This document shows, one piece after another, positions 11,108 through 22,322 of a stretch of 64,000 bases of DNA. Positions within the stretch are counted from its first letter, which is position 1. Every line of letters starts with the position of its first letter. The translations under genes were made by a program, and so were the position numbers. The notes beneath the pieces are model-generated. The model ran no database searches and had not been told where the DNA came from. It saw nothing but the letters and a program-made list of their open reading frames with translations. This stretch comes from Leishmania martiniquensis (lineage: Eukaryota > Euglenozoa > Kinetoplastea > Trypanosomatida > Trypanosomatidae), in contig NC_090169.1 of NCBI RefSeq assembly GCF_017916325.1, positions 385,001 through 449,000 of the forward strand, read 5' to 3'.

Positions 11108-11812
11108 ATGTCTGTGAAGGACGTGAGCAAGAAGGCCGCCGCGCTGGAGGCGAAGCTGAGCGGCAAGCTGTTCCTGGGCGGCGCGAAGCCGACGGCCGAG
11201 GACGTGAAGGTGTTCAACGACCTGCTCGGGGAGAGCAACACGGGCCTGCACCGGTGGGTGAAGAACATGGCGACGTACACCGAGGGCGAGCGCAAGGCGT
11301 GGGGCGCGCCGGTGCGTGTGACTGCGCCGGAGCTGCGCATGCCCGCGCCTGCTGCTGCGCCTGCGGCGGAGAAGGCTGCGCCTGCGCCAGAGGCTGCTGC
11401 TGCTGTTGCGCCTGCTGCTGCCGCGGCGTCGGCGGAGGACGACGACATCGACCTGTTCGGCGAGGCGACGGAGGAGGAGCAGGCAGCGCTGGAAGCGAAG
11501 AAGGCGAAGGACGCTGAGAAGAAGAAGGCGAAGAAGGACGTGATTGCGAAGTCGTCGATCTTGTTCGACATCAAGGCATGGGAGGACACGGTCGACCTGG
11601 AGGCGCTTGCGCAGAAGCTGCATGCGATCCAGCGCGACGGCCTGATCTGGGGTGACTATAAGCTCGTGCCTGTTGCGTTCGGCGTGAAGAAGCTGCAGCA
11701 GCTGATCGTGATCGAGGACGACAAGGTGTCTGGCGACGACCTGGAGGAGATGATCATGGGCTTCGAGGACGAGGTGCAGTCGATGGATATCGTTGCCTGG
11801 AACAAGATTTAG
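11108..11812 (+). CDS. EF1B: Translation elongation factor 1-beta (copy 2)
   Basis: Encodes a 234-residue protein identical to the copy at 5130-5834: N-terminal eEF1Bgamma-binding domain, Ala/Pro/Glu linker, acidic DDDIDLFG and C-terminal exchange domain ending in NKI. The leader is also the same, so the two mRNAs should differ only in the 3' UTR, which is unrelated downstream of 11814. In trypanosomatids 3' UTRs commonly set stability and stage of expression, so separate regulation of the same protein is a reasonable inference. The identity is best explained by recent duplication or ongoing gene conversion. Confidence 0.97.
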   Translation: MSVKDVSKKAAALEAKLSGKLFLGGAKPTAEDVKVFNDLLGESNTGLHRWVKNMATYTEGERKAWGAPVRVTAPELRMPAPAAAPAAEKAAPAPEAAAAVAPAAAAASAEDDDIDLFGEATEEEQAALEAKKAKDAEKKKAKKDVIAKSSILFDIKAWEDTVDLEALAQKLHAIQRDGLIWGDYKLVPVAFGVKKLQQLIVIEDDKVSGDDLEEMIMGFEDEVQSMDIVAWNKI

Positions 11813-11814
11813 GG

Positions 11815-14729
11815 TCATAGTTCAAAGATCGGGTTGATACCCATGACAGGTGGAGCGTGATCTGGCTGGCGTCTCGCCGGGGAAGGTGTGACCGCTGGAG
11901 GTTGGGTGAGGAGGGCGGCGCCTCGTACGGGATGAGAGCTGGTGTGGCGAAGGAAATGCTTGTTGTTGTAGTCTGCGGTAGTATGACGGACGCCACATGT
12001 TTCCCAACATGTCAGGCTAGCAAGACTCACTTGTAGCTCATCCTTTTCGCTGTGGAGCTGCACACATGTGATAGTGTTCCTTCACTCTGCTGCTTCTAGA
12101 TGCAATGAGGTGATGCGCTAGCAATTGTATCCGAGTAGGTGTACACGAGCGAAGGCGTGGGTACCGCGCGTAGCTGTCGAACTCGGTCACCGCACATGTG
12201 ACGGGCTGCGTCTGGGCGATGTGGCCGCCCGCATCAGGGCTCTTTGCCGCCTTGTTGAATACTTGTCTTACGCTGGTTGCTCACGCCTTTGCGTCAGCCT
12301 CTTTGGCGCCTTTCAGCTAAGTGGAGAAGAAAACACCGAGGAGTAAATATCGCACAGCGCAACGGGTACTGCTGAAGTGCACGGACGCCGTGGATGCCGG
12401 GCCTGTGTACGGCTCTACAGTTAGTGCCCCTCGGTGTCAGCGTGTGTGTATGTGTGTGTGTGGATCGGTGAAAGAGAAAGAGAGAGGCGGTGCATATGAC
12501 TCGTGTACATGTATCGATGGAATAACAGGGGGGGGGGCAGTGACGGTGTCTCGAAAACATTATCCCTTGCAGGCTTCTTAGCTGCCGCGCTGTCACTCCT
12601 CCTCTCTGCGCTCTTTCTCCCGCTGCCGCGCTTCGACTGTCGCCTCGCAGCGCCGCCCGCTCGCGCGAAGGGCAGATACGGTGGAGGCGAGGTGAAGGCA
12701 AGGGCTCTTGCGAAGCGGAGGAGAAGCACAGAGGTGATACATCACATACACACACATTTTTTTGTTATGAATTTTTATTTAATGATTAATGTTCGCATGG
12801 GAAACGGTGTTGGGGGGGCGACTGCCGTTGGGGAGGAGGAGAGGAGGGAAGGAAAAGGGGAGGTTGTTGTTGTGGTGGGACGGTGGCTGATCTGTCGGAG
12901 GACGGGAGAGGGCGAGCGGAAGGAGGCGGTGCGCAGTGCACGGAGGGGCGGTGGCATGACGGTTTCGTCGTGAGGCGGATTCACCCGTGTGCGCATGGCC
13001 TGCCCGCGCTTGTCATCTGACTGCGTCGACAAGAAAGGTGAAAGCTGTGGGACGAGGGAGGAAATTGAGTGGGTGGGGCGGCATATGCCCACACATTTTC
13101 GCGGGCGTCTGTGGGTGCGAGTGTATGATGGGGAAAGGGCGTGGTGGAGTCGCACTGAAGAGGCGTGATTCTTCTTTCGGACTCCTCTCTCTCACAGACC
13201 CTCGCTCTAACACACGCACACACACAACACACATGTGAGTGCCTGTGTGTGTGTGTGCTGGTGACTCCTGCCGCCTGTGTTTTCTTGCTCTGCTGCGCTT
13301 GTTCGTTTCCTGCTTCAGCGCATAGCCTCTCGCGCGCTCTCCCAGGCCACTCCCAATCTTCTCCGCCCCCATTTTTTCGCCTCCTCCTTCCCGTCTGTGA
13401 GTGGGGCTGCAGCTGCGCAGATCCACTCCTTCATCTTCCCTTTCCAAACAACAACAAAGAAGCAAAGAGAGAAGGTCTGAAGCGCACGGACAAGTGCAGT
13501 TCTTGGACGCAGGCACACTTCTGCCTGCACGAAAAATCTGCCGATGTGCATGTCGACTCATTCTCTACGGCAGAACACAGTGGAAGAGGGCGGCTAGGCT
13601 GGATAGCCCAAGCGGGGCTTTGCGTTCGCGGAGAAGGGTGGCGAGGGAAGGCCAAGTGGTCGTGCACCCCCAACGAGAGGGCAAGCGGGAATGGTAGCCT
13701 ACTGAAGGCGAATGACACGTGTGCCGCATGGGCCCGAAGAGGTGCGCACAGCATTAATGGGGAGGAGGAGGAAGGGGATGAGGGAGATAATATGAGGCCG
13801 CCGCTGAAGAGTCTGAGCCACTGCGTGTGCATGTGTGTCGTTGAGTATGATGAGTGTGACACCACATGCTCGACATAGAGGACTGGCCCCCAGCAGGACG
13901 CCCTTTCCTCTCCGGTCCCTCCACCTCTGTGCTGCATCTCGCTCGACCGCCTTGCACATCTCCCTCGTCGAGTGCTACTGGAAGGAGTCCAACAAGAAAT
14001 CGCGGGGCGCACGCAGATAGGCACACCCGCGTCGCGGTGCGAGATGGCTCTGCAGCACTTCCCGACCGCTCTCCTCTCAGCGTTGCCTGCACGGTGGACT
14101 TCTCCACTAGGTGGCCCTCCCCCTCTCTGTGTGCATGCCCTCACTGACACCGCTTTTGGGACGACTCGGGCATATATATATATATATGTCTATCTGTCTA
14201 TCGATATGTGTGTATAAGTGGTTCCTCTCTTCTCTGCCTCACACTGCTCATCAAAAATGCACGCACTGCCTTCACGCATGCACCATCATGTGCACTTCTC
14301 TCTCCCGCTTTCTCACTGGGTGGGTGGGTGGGAAGTACGACCTCTACACACATCTGGCGGGGCTTTCCTCACACACAACCACGCACCATTTCCACGCATA
14401 CGCAGAGAGGAGGCCGGAGGTAAAGACGCCATCCCTCTGTACCTAATACAAGAAGCGGCTCACGGAGAAGAAGCGCTCGAGTGCCTACGCCTGTGGTTGT
14501 GTTTGCGTGCATGAGCGCGTGCTTGCGTACGCTTCAAAGCTCCTAACGCCGCTGTGGGCTTCTCTCTCGTTCACGCCCTCCGCTCTGCGTCTTGGTCTTT
14601 CCATTCTGTACCTCCGCCTCCGCACGCTGCACTCCATCACACACACACACTTCAACGCGGCGCCTGCTCGAGGCATTTGTGACGCGCAGTTGTTTTCTGC
14701 CTTTTTGGTGTGGGCCTTGACACGCTGTC
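11815..14729. other. Intergenic region, EF-1beta copy 2 to PP1
   Basis: About 2.9 kb without a supported gene. It includes a TG run near 12445-12464, a G-run near 12530, an AT-rich island at about 12757-12790 containing ATTTA, TG/CA runs near 13209-13258 and an (AT)-type run near 14171-14188. CT-rich tracts around 14550-14640 precede a possible acceptor AG at 14688-14689 for the PP1 gene. Confidence 0.55.
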
Positions 14730-16004
14730 ATGCGCCACGGTATGGTGCAGCACGCCGGCGGACAAAAGCGAAGCCGCTCTCGTTCTTCGGAGAAGGCACC
14801 TGTCTCAGCGCTTCATGAGGCGGAACTGGAGGGCGTCATTGGGCAGCCAGTGCATGCGAAGGAGAAGCACCATCAGCAGCAAAGTGCGACCGCGACCAGC
14901 CCCGTCCTGTCTAGTCCTCACAGGAGCAGCCACGGCAGCCGGAGCCCGAGCGTGACCTCGACGTCTTCCTCGTCCTCTGCTACCAAGCACTCGGGTGACA
15001 AGAGCCCGCGCAATGTACGTAAAACGCCGGCTACGGCCGCAGCGGCGACCGCATCGTCCGAGGTAGCAGCGGTGGCGGCGGCGGCGGCAATATCGACCTC
15101 CCCTATGGCACTCATGTCTCCCGAGGACGCCTCCATCTACAAACTAGTCACCAGCATCCTAGCGGAGTGGCGTAGCGGCGTCACTCTATTAAAGGAGGAT
15201 ATCATTCGCTTAATTCTGCGTCGTGTCCGCCCTATCCTCATGAGTCAGCCAATGCTCGTCCGCACTGAGGCACCCGTGAACGTTTGCGGCGATATACACG
15301 GCCAAATCACAGACCTTGTAGAAATCTTCAAGGCCGGTGGACTGCCTCCTGACTCGCGCTACCTCTTCCTCGGTGACTACGTGGATCGCGGCAAGTATGG
15401 TACAGAGGTCATCACGGTGCTGCTGGGGCTGAAGGTGTTATATCCGAAGCGCATGTACGTGCTGCGCGGTAACCATGAAACAGACAGTATTTGCCGCATC
15501 TACGGCTTCTTCGATGAGGTGAAACGCCGCTTCAACGTGCGCCTGTTCAAGGAGTTTACGGATGTGTTCAACTGTCTTCCTGTGGCGGCGTTGATTGAGG
15601 AGATCGCTCTGTGCATGCACGGCGGTCTTAGCCCTGAGTTGCGCCACCTGCGCCAAATCGAACAGATATGCCGGCCGCTGGTGGTGCCCGACGAAGGGCT
15701 GGCGTGCGACCTTCTTTGGTCTGACCCGGAGGAGGGCTCCTCTGGCTGGCAGCCAAGCGAGCGCGGTGTTAGCTTTACGTTTGGTGAAGATGTAGTGAGG
15801 CGCATGTGCGACAGCCTTGGTATCGACATTGTTCTCCGAGCCCATCAGGTGGTGGATGATGGCTACTCCTTCTTCGCGGGAAGGCGCCTTGTCACCATCT
15901 TCAGCGCGTCGAACTACTGTGGCGAGTTCACCAACAGTGGCGCCATGATGCTGATGGACGAAAACTGCACGTGCAGCTTCCAAATCTTTAAGCCCGAGTA
16001 CTAA
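14730..16004 (+). CDS. PP1: Serine/threonine protein phosphatase, PP1 type, with N-terminal extension
   Basis: 424 residues. The catalytic domain (about 133-424) has all PPP-family metal and phosphate motifs: GDIHG (D188, H190), GDYVDRG (D216), RGNHE (N248, H249), a metal His at 297 in MHGGLSP, and H372 in RAHQVV, followed by SASNYCGEF and the SGAMM strand. The RAHQVV-DGY and NYCGEF forms place it with PP1 and not PP2A or PP2B. It dephosphorylates Ser/Thr proteins, with regulatory subunits choosing targets. The first ~130 residues are unusual for PP1, whose catalytic subunits usually begin close to the core: they are Ser/Arg/Lys/Pro-rich, then Ala-rich. ATGs at 14742 and about 15102 are alternative starts; the last would remove most of the extension, and only transcript mapping can settle it. 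Confidence 0.93.
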   Translation: MRHGMVQHAGGQKRSRSRSSEKAPVSALHEAELEGVIGQPVHAKEKHHQQQSATATSPVLSSPHRSSHGSRSPSVTSTSSSSSATKHSGDKSPRNVRKTPATAAAATASSEVAAVAAAAAISTSPMALMSPEDASIYKLVTSILAEWRSGVTLLKEDIIRLILRRVRPILMSQPMLVRTEAPVNVCGDIHGQITDLVEIFKAGGLPPDSRYLFLGDYVDRGKYGTEVITVLLGLKVLYPKRMYVLRGNHETDSICRIYGFFDEVKRRFNVRLFKEFTDVFNCLPVAALIEEIALCMHGGLSPELRHLRQIEQICRPLVVPDEGLACDLLWSDPEEGSSGWQPSERGVSFTFGEDVVRRMCDSLGIDIVLRAHQVVDDGYSFFAGRRLVTIFSASNYCGEFTNSGAMMLMDENCTCSFQIFKPEY

Positions 16005-17612
16005 ACAAAAACCAAAGGGAAGCGAAAAGAAAGTATGACTTACGGACGCGCGTCCGTTCAGGCAGGTGCGCCACAGTCGCAATCGAAAAGAGCAGCAACG
16101 ACAACCACAGCAGCAGCAGCAGCTGTTCCCCACAGGGGGGGGAACGGATCGCTATGAATGAGTCCTGGGTTGCCTTTCAGGCCTGGTGAGGACATATGTG
16201 TGCGCGCTTCGTTTCCTAGTGACGGCAGTGCCCTCCTGCAAGTTGACACACACACACACATACATACATACATACATCGACGTGCGCCTTGTGACTGTGC
16301 TGTTGAGGTGTCCTCCTTTTCTCGAGTTGCACTTCGTGCATTGTTCAAAGGCGTTGGCGCCCCGTTTCGGTCTCCTCGCCCGCACCACTCTCGGCGCACC
16401 TCTCTCGCTGTGGTGTTGTCGGAGTCTTCTGCCCCTCCTCCTCCTCCTTACCTCCTCTCCTGCTCTGCGTGTGCGTGTCGGTGTGTCTGTGTGCCCTTGT
16501 GGGCATCTGTATCGTTGAGCTGGTGAGCGAGACGGTTGGTTAGATTCGACGTCGGTGACGCCTGCCACTCTTTTTTTTTACCTTTCTCTAGCACCCCTCT
16601 CTGCGGCTCAGGGCAACTGCTGCGACATACACGTCTTGCGTGTATGCGAGGGGAGAGAATGGCGTCCGTTGGCGCGCGCGAAAGAGTGGGAGGAGGCGAA
16701 ATAGAACAGCGAAGGGACGTATAAAAAAGGAGACGCTGGCGTCGGGCGTGAAGCGGCTCCTCCGCGCGTGTCGGCGTAGTTGGCATCGGGTCGTTTCTCA
16801 TTTTAAAAAAAAGTTCAGTAACATCGATCAGTCACGCCAAGGAGAACAAGGGAAGCGTACGAGAAGCGCGTAGGGCGAGACACTGCATGACATCGCCTGC
16901 CCACGGGTCCCTCAAATTTTGTTCTTTCCGCAGTATCAGATGCAGAGAGAGAGGGGAGGGGAGGGAGGACGCCGTGTGGGTGGGCGAAGTGCATGCGTGA
17001 TTGTGGTGGTGAGGAAGGCACTTGCATTGCTCATCCGCTTCCGGCTGTCGCTGCCTTTGTCGCCTCTTCTGATGTGGCGCACATTTCACTCCCTTGCCGC
17101 GCTATCGCTTGAGCTGTCCGGCACGTTGGCGTGTGCGTCTGTGCGGGAAGTGGGCGGCGTTGCTTGTCACACCTTTGACTGAGGGCATCCGCAGGTGACA
17201 CGAGAGCAGAAACGCAACGACCGCTCGCCGCGGGCTTTTCTTACTGATGCTGCCGCGAGCAGAAGCAAACGAGAATGAATGATGGCGCTTCCCTTAATCG
17301 GTGATGGGGGGGAGGGTCATGCGCTGCCCTCGCCGCTGGGCGTATCTTTGGCTTACGCCGGTCCCTTGTTCTGTGCGTTCCTCTGATCGATGATGGCGCG
17401 TGGTGCCTTTTCGCATGCACTATTGCCTTCCCCCGTCCCGCATCCGCGTGCCCCCCGCCCCCCGCCCCCTCTCTTTCTCTTTCTGCCTCGCTGTCTTGGG
17501 ACATGTCCTTTGCTTTCTCACTTTCACCATCCTTCCCTCCTCCAACGTCGGCCCCCCCCTCCACTCCCTCCACACACACACACATCTTTCTATCTTTTCA
17601 CGCTTCCCTTGC
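16005..17612. other. Intergenic region, PP1 to L13a
   Basis: Noncoding. It holds a CA/TACA microsatellite at about 16248-16276 and strong pyrimidine tracts at 17400-17612, which form the L13a splicing signal. No gene seen. Confidence 0.55.
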
Positions 17613-17614
17613 AG
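17613..17614 (+). promoter_or_regulatory. Predicted spliced-leader acceptor of L13a
   Basis: TTTCACGCTTCCCTTGCAG precedes the ATG by only about 18 nt, giving a very short leader, as is common for ribosomal protein mRNAs. Confidence 0.65.
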
Positions 17615-17632
17615 TAAGTCGATTGCGCACCA

Positions 17633-18301
17633 ATGGCCTTCCCCAGCCGCAAGGATGCGTCTCGCGCGCAGCGCAAGGGCGCCAAGAAGCACCGCCCCGA
17701 GATTATCGTGATTGATCTGAAGGATCACGTTCTCGGTCGCGCGGCAGCCGTGGTTGCCAAGCAACTGCTGCTCGGTAAGAAGATCACCGTGGTGCGATGC
17801 GAGCAGCTCAACATTGCCGGTACAGAGATCCGCAACAAGATTAAGTATCTGCAGTACCTGCGCAAGCGCAAGCTGACGAACCCGACGAAGGGCCCCTTCC
17901 ACCACCGTTCCCCGTCCGATGTGTTCATCCGCACCGTGCGCAGCATGCTGCCTCGCTACACGAAGCGCGGCATGAAGGCGCTGAACTCGCTGGTGGCCTA
18001 CGAGGGCGTGCCGGCCAACGTGGTGCGCACTGGGGGTCGCGTGGTGATCCCGCGCGCCCAGCGCCATGTGTGCTACCGCCCGGAGCGTCCGTACACGGTG
18101 CTCGGTAACATGTGCAAGCATGTTGGCTGGAAGTACAGCGACGTTGTCGCCAAGCTCGAGCAGGCTCGTGTGGAGAAGGCGTCTCGCCACCACACGAAAC
18201 AGGCGAAGCTCCGCGACGCGTGGAAGGCGGCCCGAAGGGAAGCGCTCGCTAAGATGCCCAAGCACAACGTCGAGGTGCTCAGGAAGTTCGGCTACGCGTA
18301 A
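17633..18301 (+). CDS. RPL13A: 60S ribosomal protein L13a (uL13)
   Basis: 222 residues, the usual size for a trypanosomatid uL13. It is a component of the large ribosomal subunit. Recognisable family segments are IIVIDLKDHVLGRAA near residue 24, then KKITVVRCE, GPFHHRSPSDVF, the IRTVRSMLPRYTKRG helix, and the eukaryotic C-terminal Lys/Arg-rich tail with HHTKQAKLRDAWKAAR. The N-terminus has an extra ~22 residues rich in Lys/Arg compared with bacterial L13. Strong third-position G/C bias fits high expression. The ATG follows the predicted acceptor closely, with no competing upstream ATG. Confidence 0.97.
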   Translation: MAFPSRKDASRAQRKGAKKHRPEIIVIDLKDHVLGRAAAVVAKQLLLGKKITVVRCEQLNIAGTEIRNKIKYLQYLRKRKLTNPTKGPFHHRSPSDVFIRTVRSMLPRYTKRGMKALNSLVAYEGVPANVVRTGGRVVIPRAQRHVCYRPERPYTVLGNMCKHVGWKYSDVVAKLEQARVEKASRHHTKQAKLRDAWKAARREALAKMPKHNVEVLRKFGYA

Positions 18302-19510
18302 GCCGACGGCCAGAGACGAGCACGCGCTGCCGCGTTCACGGACACATCGGCACAGCCACCCGTACGGATCTCAGGAAACATCGCATGGATGAATAGGGGG
18401 AGGGAGTGAGGGAGAGAGTAGCGACGCAAGTTGCTGACGCGTGCGAGGGTAAGCACCTGGGAAGACACGTATGGATGAGAAGAAGGGGGGAGGGAGGGGG
18501 CGGCGCTGGCCGGCGGAAGCGTCGCTTCTGCTACTGTGCTCCTCCTTTTTCTCATCTCTGTGCCCACGTTTGGCGCTTGGGTGGGGCGGGGACGGTCTCA
18601 GGCCGGGTGCGCTTCTCAATGAAAGTGCAACGTGGGCTTTCCCCCTCCCCTGCTCCCCTTTCCTCCTCCGCTCTCTTGCCCCAGAGAGGGGACATGCACA
18701 CAGACACCGAGTCATGCACGCATATACAGATGTATGCCCGTGTGTACCTCTCTCTGTGCCCTCTGTCTGTGTCTGTGTGTGGCGGTGCGTGCCGTGGCGC
18801 ATTGTGTGTGCGGTCATGTGAGCACTCGACCTGCAACATTTCCCTTTACGTTTTCGTTTTCCTCTCGTGCGCGAGCTCATTTTTGACCGTACAAAACAGC
18901 AAAGGGACAGTAGCGAACGAAATTAAGAAAAAAAACAGTCGAGGCCAACAGCACTGGCCAACGGCGTGGCAGAGGGAAAGTGTGTGTGTGCGTGTGTGGG
19001 GGGTGGGGGGGTTAGCTGACAGGGAAGGGAGAGAGGGAGAGGGGGCATGAAGAAGACTGTGTGCGTGTGGTCTGATGAATGCGAGTTGCTTCTTCCTTCT
19101 CTGTCGACTGTATTCCACCCCGCCCCTGCGCGCATACGCACATACAGATGCACGGCTGGACTTGGTGAGCGCTTGTGCTGGCGAAGCAAGAGGCGGTATC
19201 GACAAGGGCGCCAGTAGCGGGCGTTTGTATCGCTACCCATGCATGCCGTGGGACGGTCTCCTTGCAAGCTCATGCCGATGCTGTCTGCTACACTCGTGGA
19301 TTCTGTCAAGCCGCGCGCACCTGAACTCTTGCGGAGCCATGCGCCACACTTTCTCTTCGTCTACTACCTGTCTCACCGTCTTCATGCTCCCTTGACGCTC
19401 CTTTGCTTTTTTGGCGTGATTGGTGTGTGTGTGCGTGTGTGTGGGGTGGGGTGGAGGACTGCCTCGCCGTCTAGTCCTCTTCCACGACTCGGAGGTGTGG
19501 ACGTCAGAGA
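18302..19510. other. Intergenic region, L13a to CCCH protein
   Basis: Noncoding; TG/CA-rich runs and pyrimidine tracts near 19350-19412. A candidate acceptor AG for the next gene is at 19455-19456. Confidence 0.55.
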
Positions 19511-21136
19511 ATGCCAAAGGAACCGCAGCTCTCTCGCCCGTACACCTCGCCGTCGTCGGCGCCGTACGCGAGGCCAGCGAGCTCGCTCTTGCCCGCGGCG
19601 TCTTCGGCGGCAACCACTACGGTCGCACGTGCGGTGAGTGCAAGCACTGGTGGGGGTGCTGCGCCGACTGCCGGCAGCCACCGTCCAGCGCGACTCACCA
19701 TCAACAACTTTTCTTCCTTCCGTGCACGTGTCAAGAAGCTCCCACCGGATGCGAATACGAAGGCAGCGCTCTACACGCAGCTCTATCAGTTTTCTGACCG
19801 CGTCTGCTTCGGCTGTGTGAAGTGCCGCCGCGACAATGTCGAGTCGGACAGTGTGGCCATCGACTTGAAGAACCGCATCATCCTCTGCGCGGCCTGCTTT
19901 ACTCGCATCATCCGCCCGCGCACGTACACGCCGAGCAGGGTAGTGCCTTTCCCATCGCTGCTGTCGTGGCTTAACTATAAGCCTTCTCACGTAATGGAGA
20001 TGCCCGATGACGTGCTGGAGCGGCCGGCGGAGGCGGTGGCGCCGTCGGGTGAGCGTATGGCTGCTCCAACGCTGACGGGCGGTGACAGGGCGACCAGTCT
20101 GGGCAAGCTGCCAGCCATAGCTATGAACATAGCCGTTGTTGGCCGCGGCCGCGGCGGAGATGCGGCGGGTGGGCGGCGTGCAGACCCAAAGATGGACGAG
20201 GTACTCGCGCAGGGCAACACCGGCACCCCGAGTGGCACGCACCCGTGCCTGCGCGTGTGGGGCGTGTGCCAGCACGGCGAGACGTGTCTATTCCGCAATG
20301 CACCTGCTGATCTGTGCCTGGCTTACTTGATGGGACTGTGCCGCGGGCGCAACGGCTCCATCGGAGGCACCACAGCAGGTGGCGGTGGCGGCGGCCCCAA
20401 CGCAAACCGCAATGCGCAGAGACACGGACACGGCGGCCAGCACCACCAGCATCACAAGCACCACCGCAACAACCAGAGCGGGCGTAACGCTCGCCGAGAC
20501 CGTGGCGCTAACACCGCGGGCGGTGGCCAGACGTGCCGTCTTCTGCACCAAGATGTTTACGATCTCCCTGACCTTTCTGAGCCTCCGCCGCGCGAGCGCT
20601 TCGAGGGTGACCTCGAGGACGAGGCCAGCGCCTGGGCTACGTGGGTGAGTCGGCGGCGCGACAGCCCGAACAGCGCGGAGTGGCAGCTGTGGCACAATGG
20701 TCCGCTGGAGCAGTTGTTTAGAATATACGTCCCTGCGCGACGGCGCCCTGCTCCCCGCCAGCCGAAGAAGAAATCGGAGGCGGCGCCAGCAGCGACAGTG
20801 CCGGCGGTGGCTGCCGAGCTGGCGGAAGGAAAGGAGGGGAATGCGGAAGGGGAGGAGGGAGCTCAGACGACTGAGGGCGATCTAACGTCCCCGCTCGCTG
20901 ACGAGGAAGGCGTGATAGAGGGGGAGGGCGAGTATGGAGAGGAGGAGGGCGAGGACGACGGTGATGCCAACGATGATAATCTCAGCGAGGAGGCTGTCAA
21001 CAGGGAGGCTGAGGATGAGCCTGCGCCGGTGCCGGCCCCTACACCGGCGACAAAGCTAAACCTGATGGATATCATGTCAGCTCTTAAAGGCCTCAGGAAG
21101 GACGCACCGGAGAAAGCGGAGGAGGTAGAGGACTAG
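19511..21136 (+). CDS. Putative CCCH-type zinc-finger protein
   Basis: 541 residues; I do not recognise a named orthologue. A CxxC pair at 102/105 and another at 126/129, with C99 nearby, could bind zinc in the N-terminal domain. A degenerate CCCH finger lies at C246-x6-C253-x5-C259 with Asn263 where His is expected. A second begins C269-x7-C277, but its C-x3-H half (C342, H346) comes only after a ~64-residue Gly/Asn/His/Arg-rich insert. The C-terminus (about 440-541) is Glu/Asp/Ala-rich. CCCH fingers usually bind RNA and such proteins regulate mRNA in trypanosomatids; RNA binding is an inference here because both fingers are irregular. The start at 19511 follows a CT-rich tract; no other start is clearly better. 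Confidence 0.75.
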   Translation: MPKEPQLSRPYTSPSSAPYARPASSLLPAASSAATTTVARAVSASTGGGAAPTAGSHRPARLTINNFSSFRARVKKLPPDANTKAALYTQLYQFSDRVCFGCVKCRRDNVESDSVAIDLKNRIILCAACFTRIIRPRTYTPSRVVPFPSLLSWLNYKPSHVMEMPDDVLERPAEAVAPSGERMAAPTLTGGDRATSLGKLPAIAMNIAVVGRGRGGDAAGGRRADPKMDEVLAQGNTGTPSGTHPCLRVWGVCQHGETCLFRNAPADLCLAYLMGLCRGRNGSIGGTTAGGGGGGPNANRNAQRHGHGGQHHQHHKHHRNNQSGRNARRDRGANTAGGGQTCRLLHQDVYDLPDLSEPPPRERFEGDLEDEASAWATWVSRRRDSPNSAEWQLWHNGPLEQLFRIYVPARRRPAPRQPKKKSEAAPAATVPAVAAELAEGKEGNAEGEEGAQTTEGDLTSPLADEEGVIEGEGEYGEEEGEDDGDANDDNLSEEAVNREAEDEPAPVPAPTPATKLNLMDIMSALKGLRKDAPEKAEEVED

Positions 21137-22322
21137 GCCGGCCTGCGAAGGCTTTCCTGTCTTCTTGCCGCTGCCGCTGGTGTTGCTGATGGCGCCGTCA
21201 AGAGCGACGTGGGAGGAGTAGGAGGATAAGAGGGGGGGCGTTGCGCGCTGTTTTCGAGCCCTCTTCAAAGGTTTAGCGGAATGCGCCTCGGCGCTCTTTT
21301 CCTCTCTCTCGCTTTCTTTTCTTTCTTAAAAGGGCGCGGTGCTGCTCGCGACACTGATCGGACGTTGGCGGTCATCTTTTTTTTGATGTTTCTCTGGTTG
21401 GAGTGCCCTTCGCAGTAAACGTGTCTGCGGAGTTGGTGGGGATGTCTCTCTCTGTCTCTGTCTCTGCCTCTCTCTGTGTGGGTGTGTGTGTAAGCGGCTC
21501 TCCTTTCCCTCTCGTCCTGAGTGAGTGAACGGTCGCGGAGGTCTGCGGCTTTGTGGCGGACCCGCAAACATTTTCGTCTCTGTCTTCGCGTTCGGTTTGA
21601 CGGCACGCCGACACAAACGACGCCAATAAGCAGAAATTTCTCGCCGGCTGAGACTGCAAGCGGCCTGTGGCGCGACACCCAGACACACAACACCTACACA
21701 CACACAAAAATGAAAAGACTCACCGAAACATAGGCACCATTGGCGGCACCACAGTTCCGGTAAGGTGCAGACCTTCGATGAGTAGACGTCCACTCTTGTC
21801 GGTGTTTGATCGACACAGCGCCGACTGCGGCGTTTCTGTTTCGTCTCCCTCTTCCGCTCCCTCGCTTTGTGCACGATTCCTGCCATGAAATGCGGCTCGA
21901 ATTGCATGAGCGTCAGCGCCAGCTGCAGTACGATGAACCGCACACACAGTGGCGAGGCTTGCTTCTCTACGAGCAGGACTCACCGCCTCTTGCAGATGAC
22001 ACGCGATTTGTGCTCTGCTACTCTGCAGTGAGGGTGAGCGTGAGAAATGCATGACCTGCTCGGCCGCATCAGAAATGGGCGTCTCTCCTTCTTGCCATCT
22101 TATTTTCGCTCTGACCACCTTCATGCTCGCCCTGCTCTCTGCACGTGGCATATCCTTTCCGGCCCTGGCCATTGCTGTTCTTGCTCTCGCTCTCTCTCGG
22201 CACGCGTGCGCATATGTGTGCGTTCGTCTCGACAACGACTCAACGTGACCGTACGAAGCTCAGGAGGGAGGTGGAACGAGCAACAACAACAAAGAGAGAG
22301 AGAAAAAGAAAAGGCAGACGAG
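21137..22322. other. Intergenic region, CCCH protein to PPR-like protein
   Basis: Noncoding in my reading. It includes GT/CT-rich runs at about 21440-21492 and a pyrimidine-rich stretch at 22160-22205 that may serve trans-splicing of the next gene. Open frames continue upstream of 22323 but have no protein-like composition. Confidence 0.5.

Larger units (their letters stand above)
10870..11814 (+). repeat. Duplicated EF-1beta block, copy 2
   Basis: Direct repeat of 4892-5836 with one noticed mismatch in 945 bp. The two copies are in the same orientation and enclose about 5 kb containing the N-domain-only gene. Confidence 0.9.
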
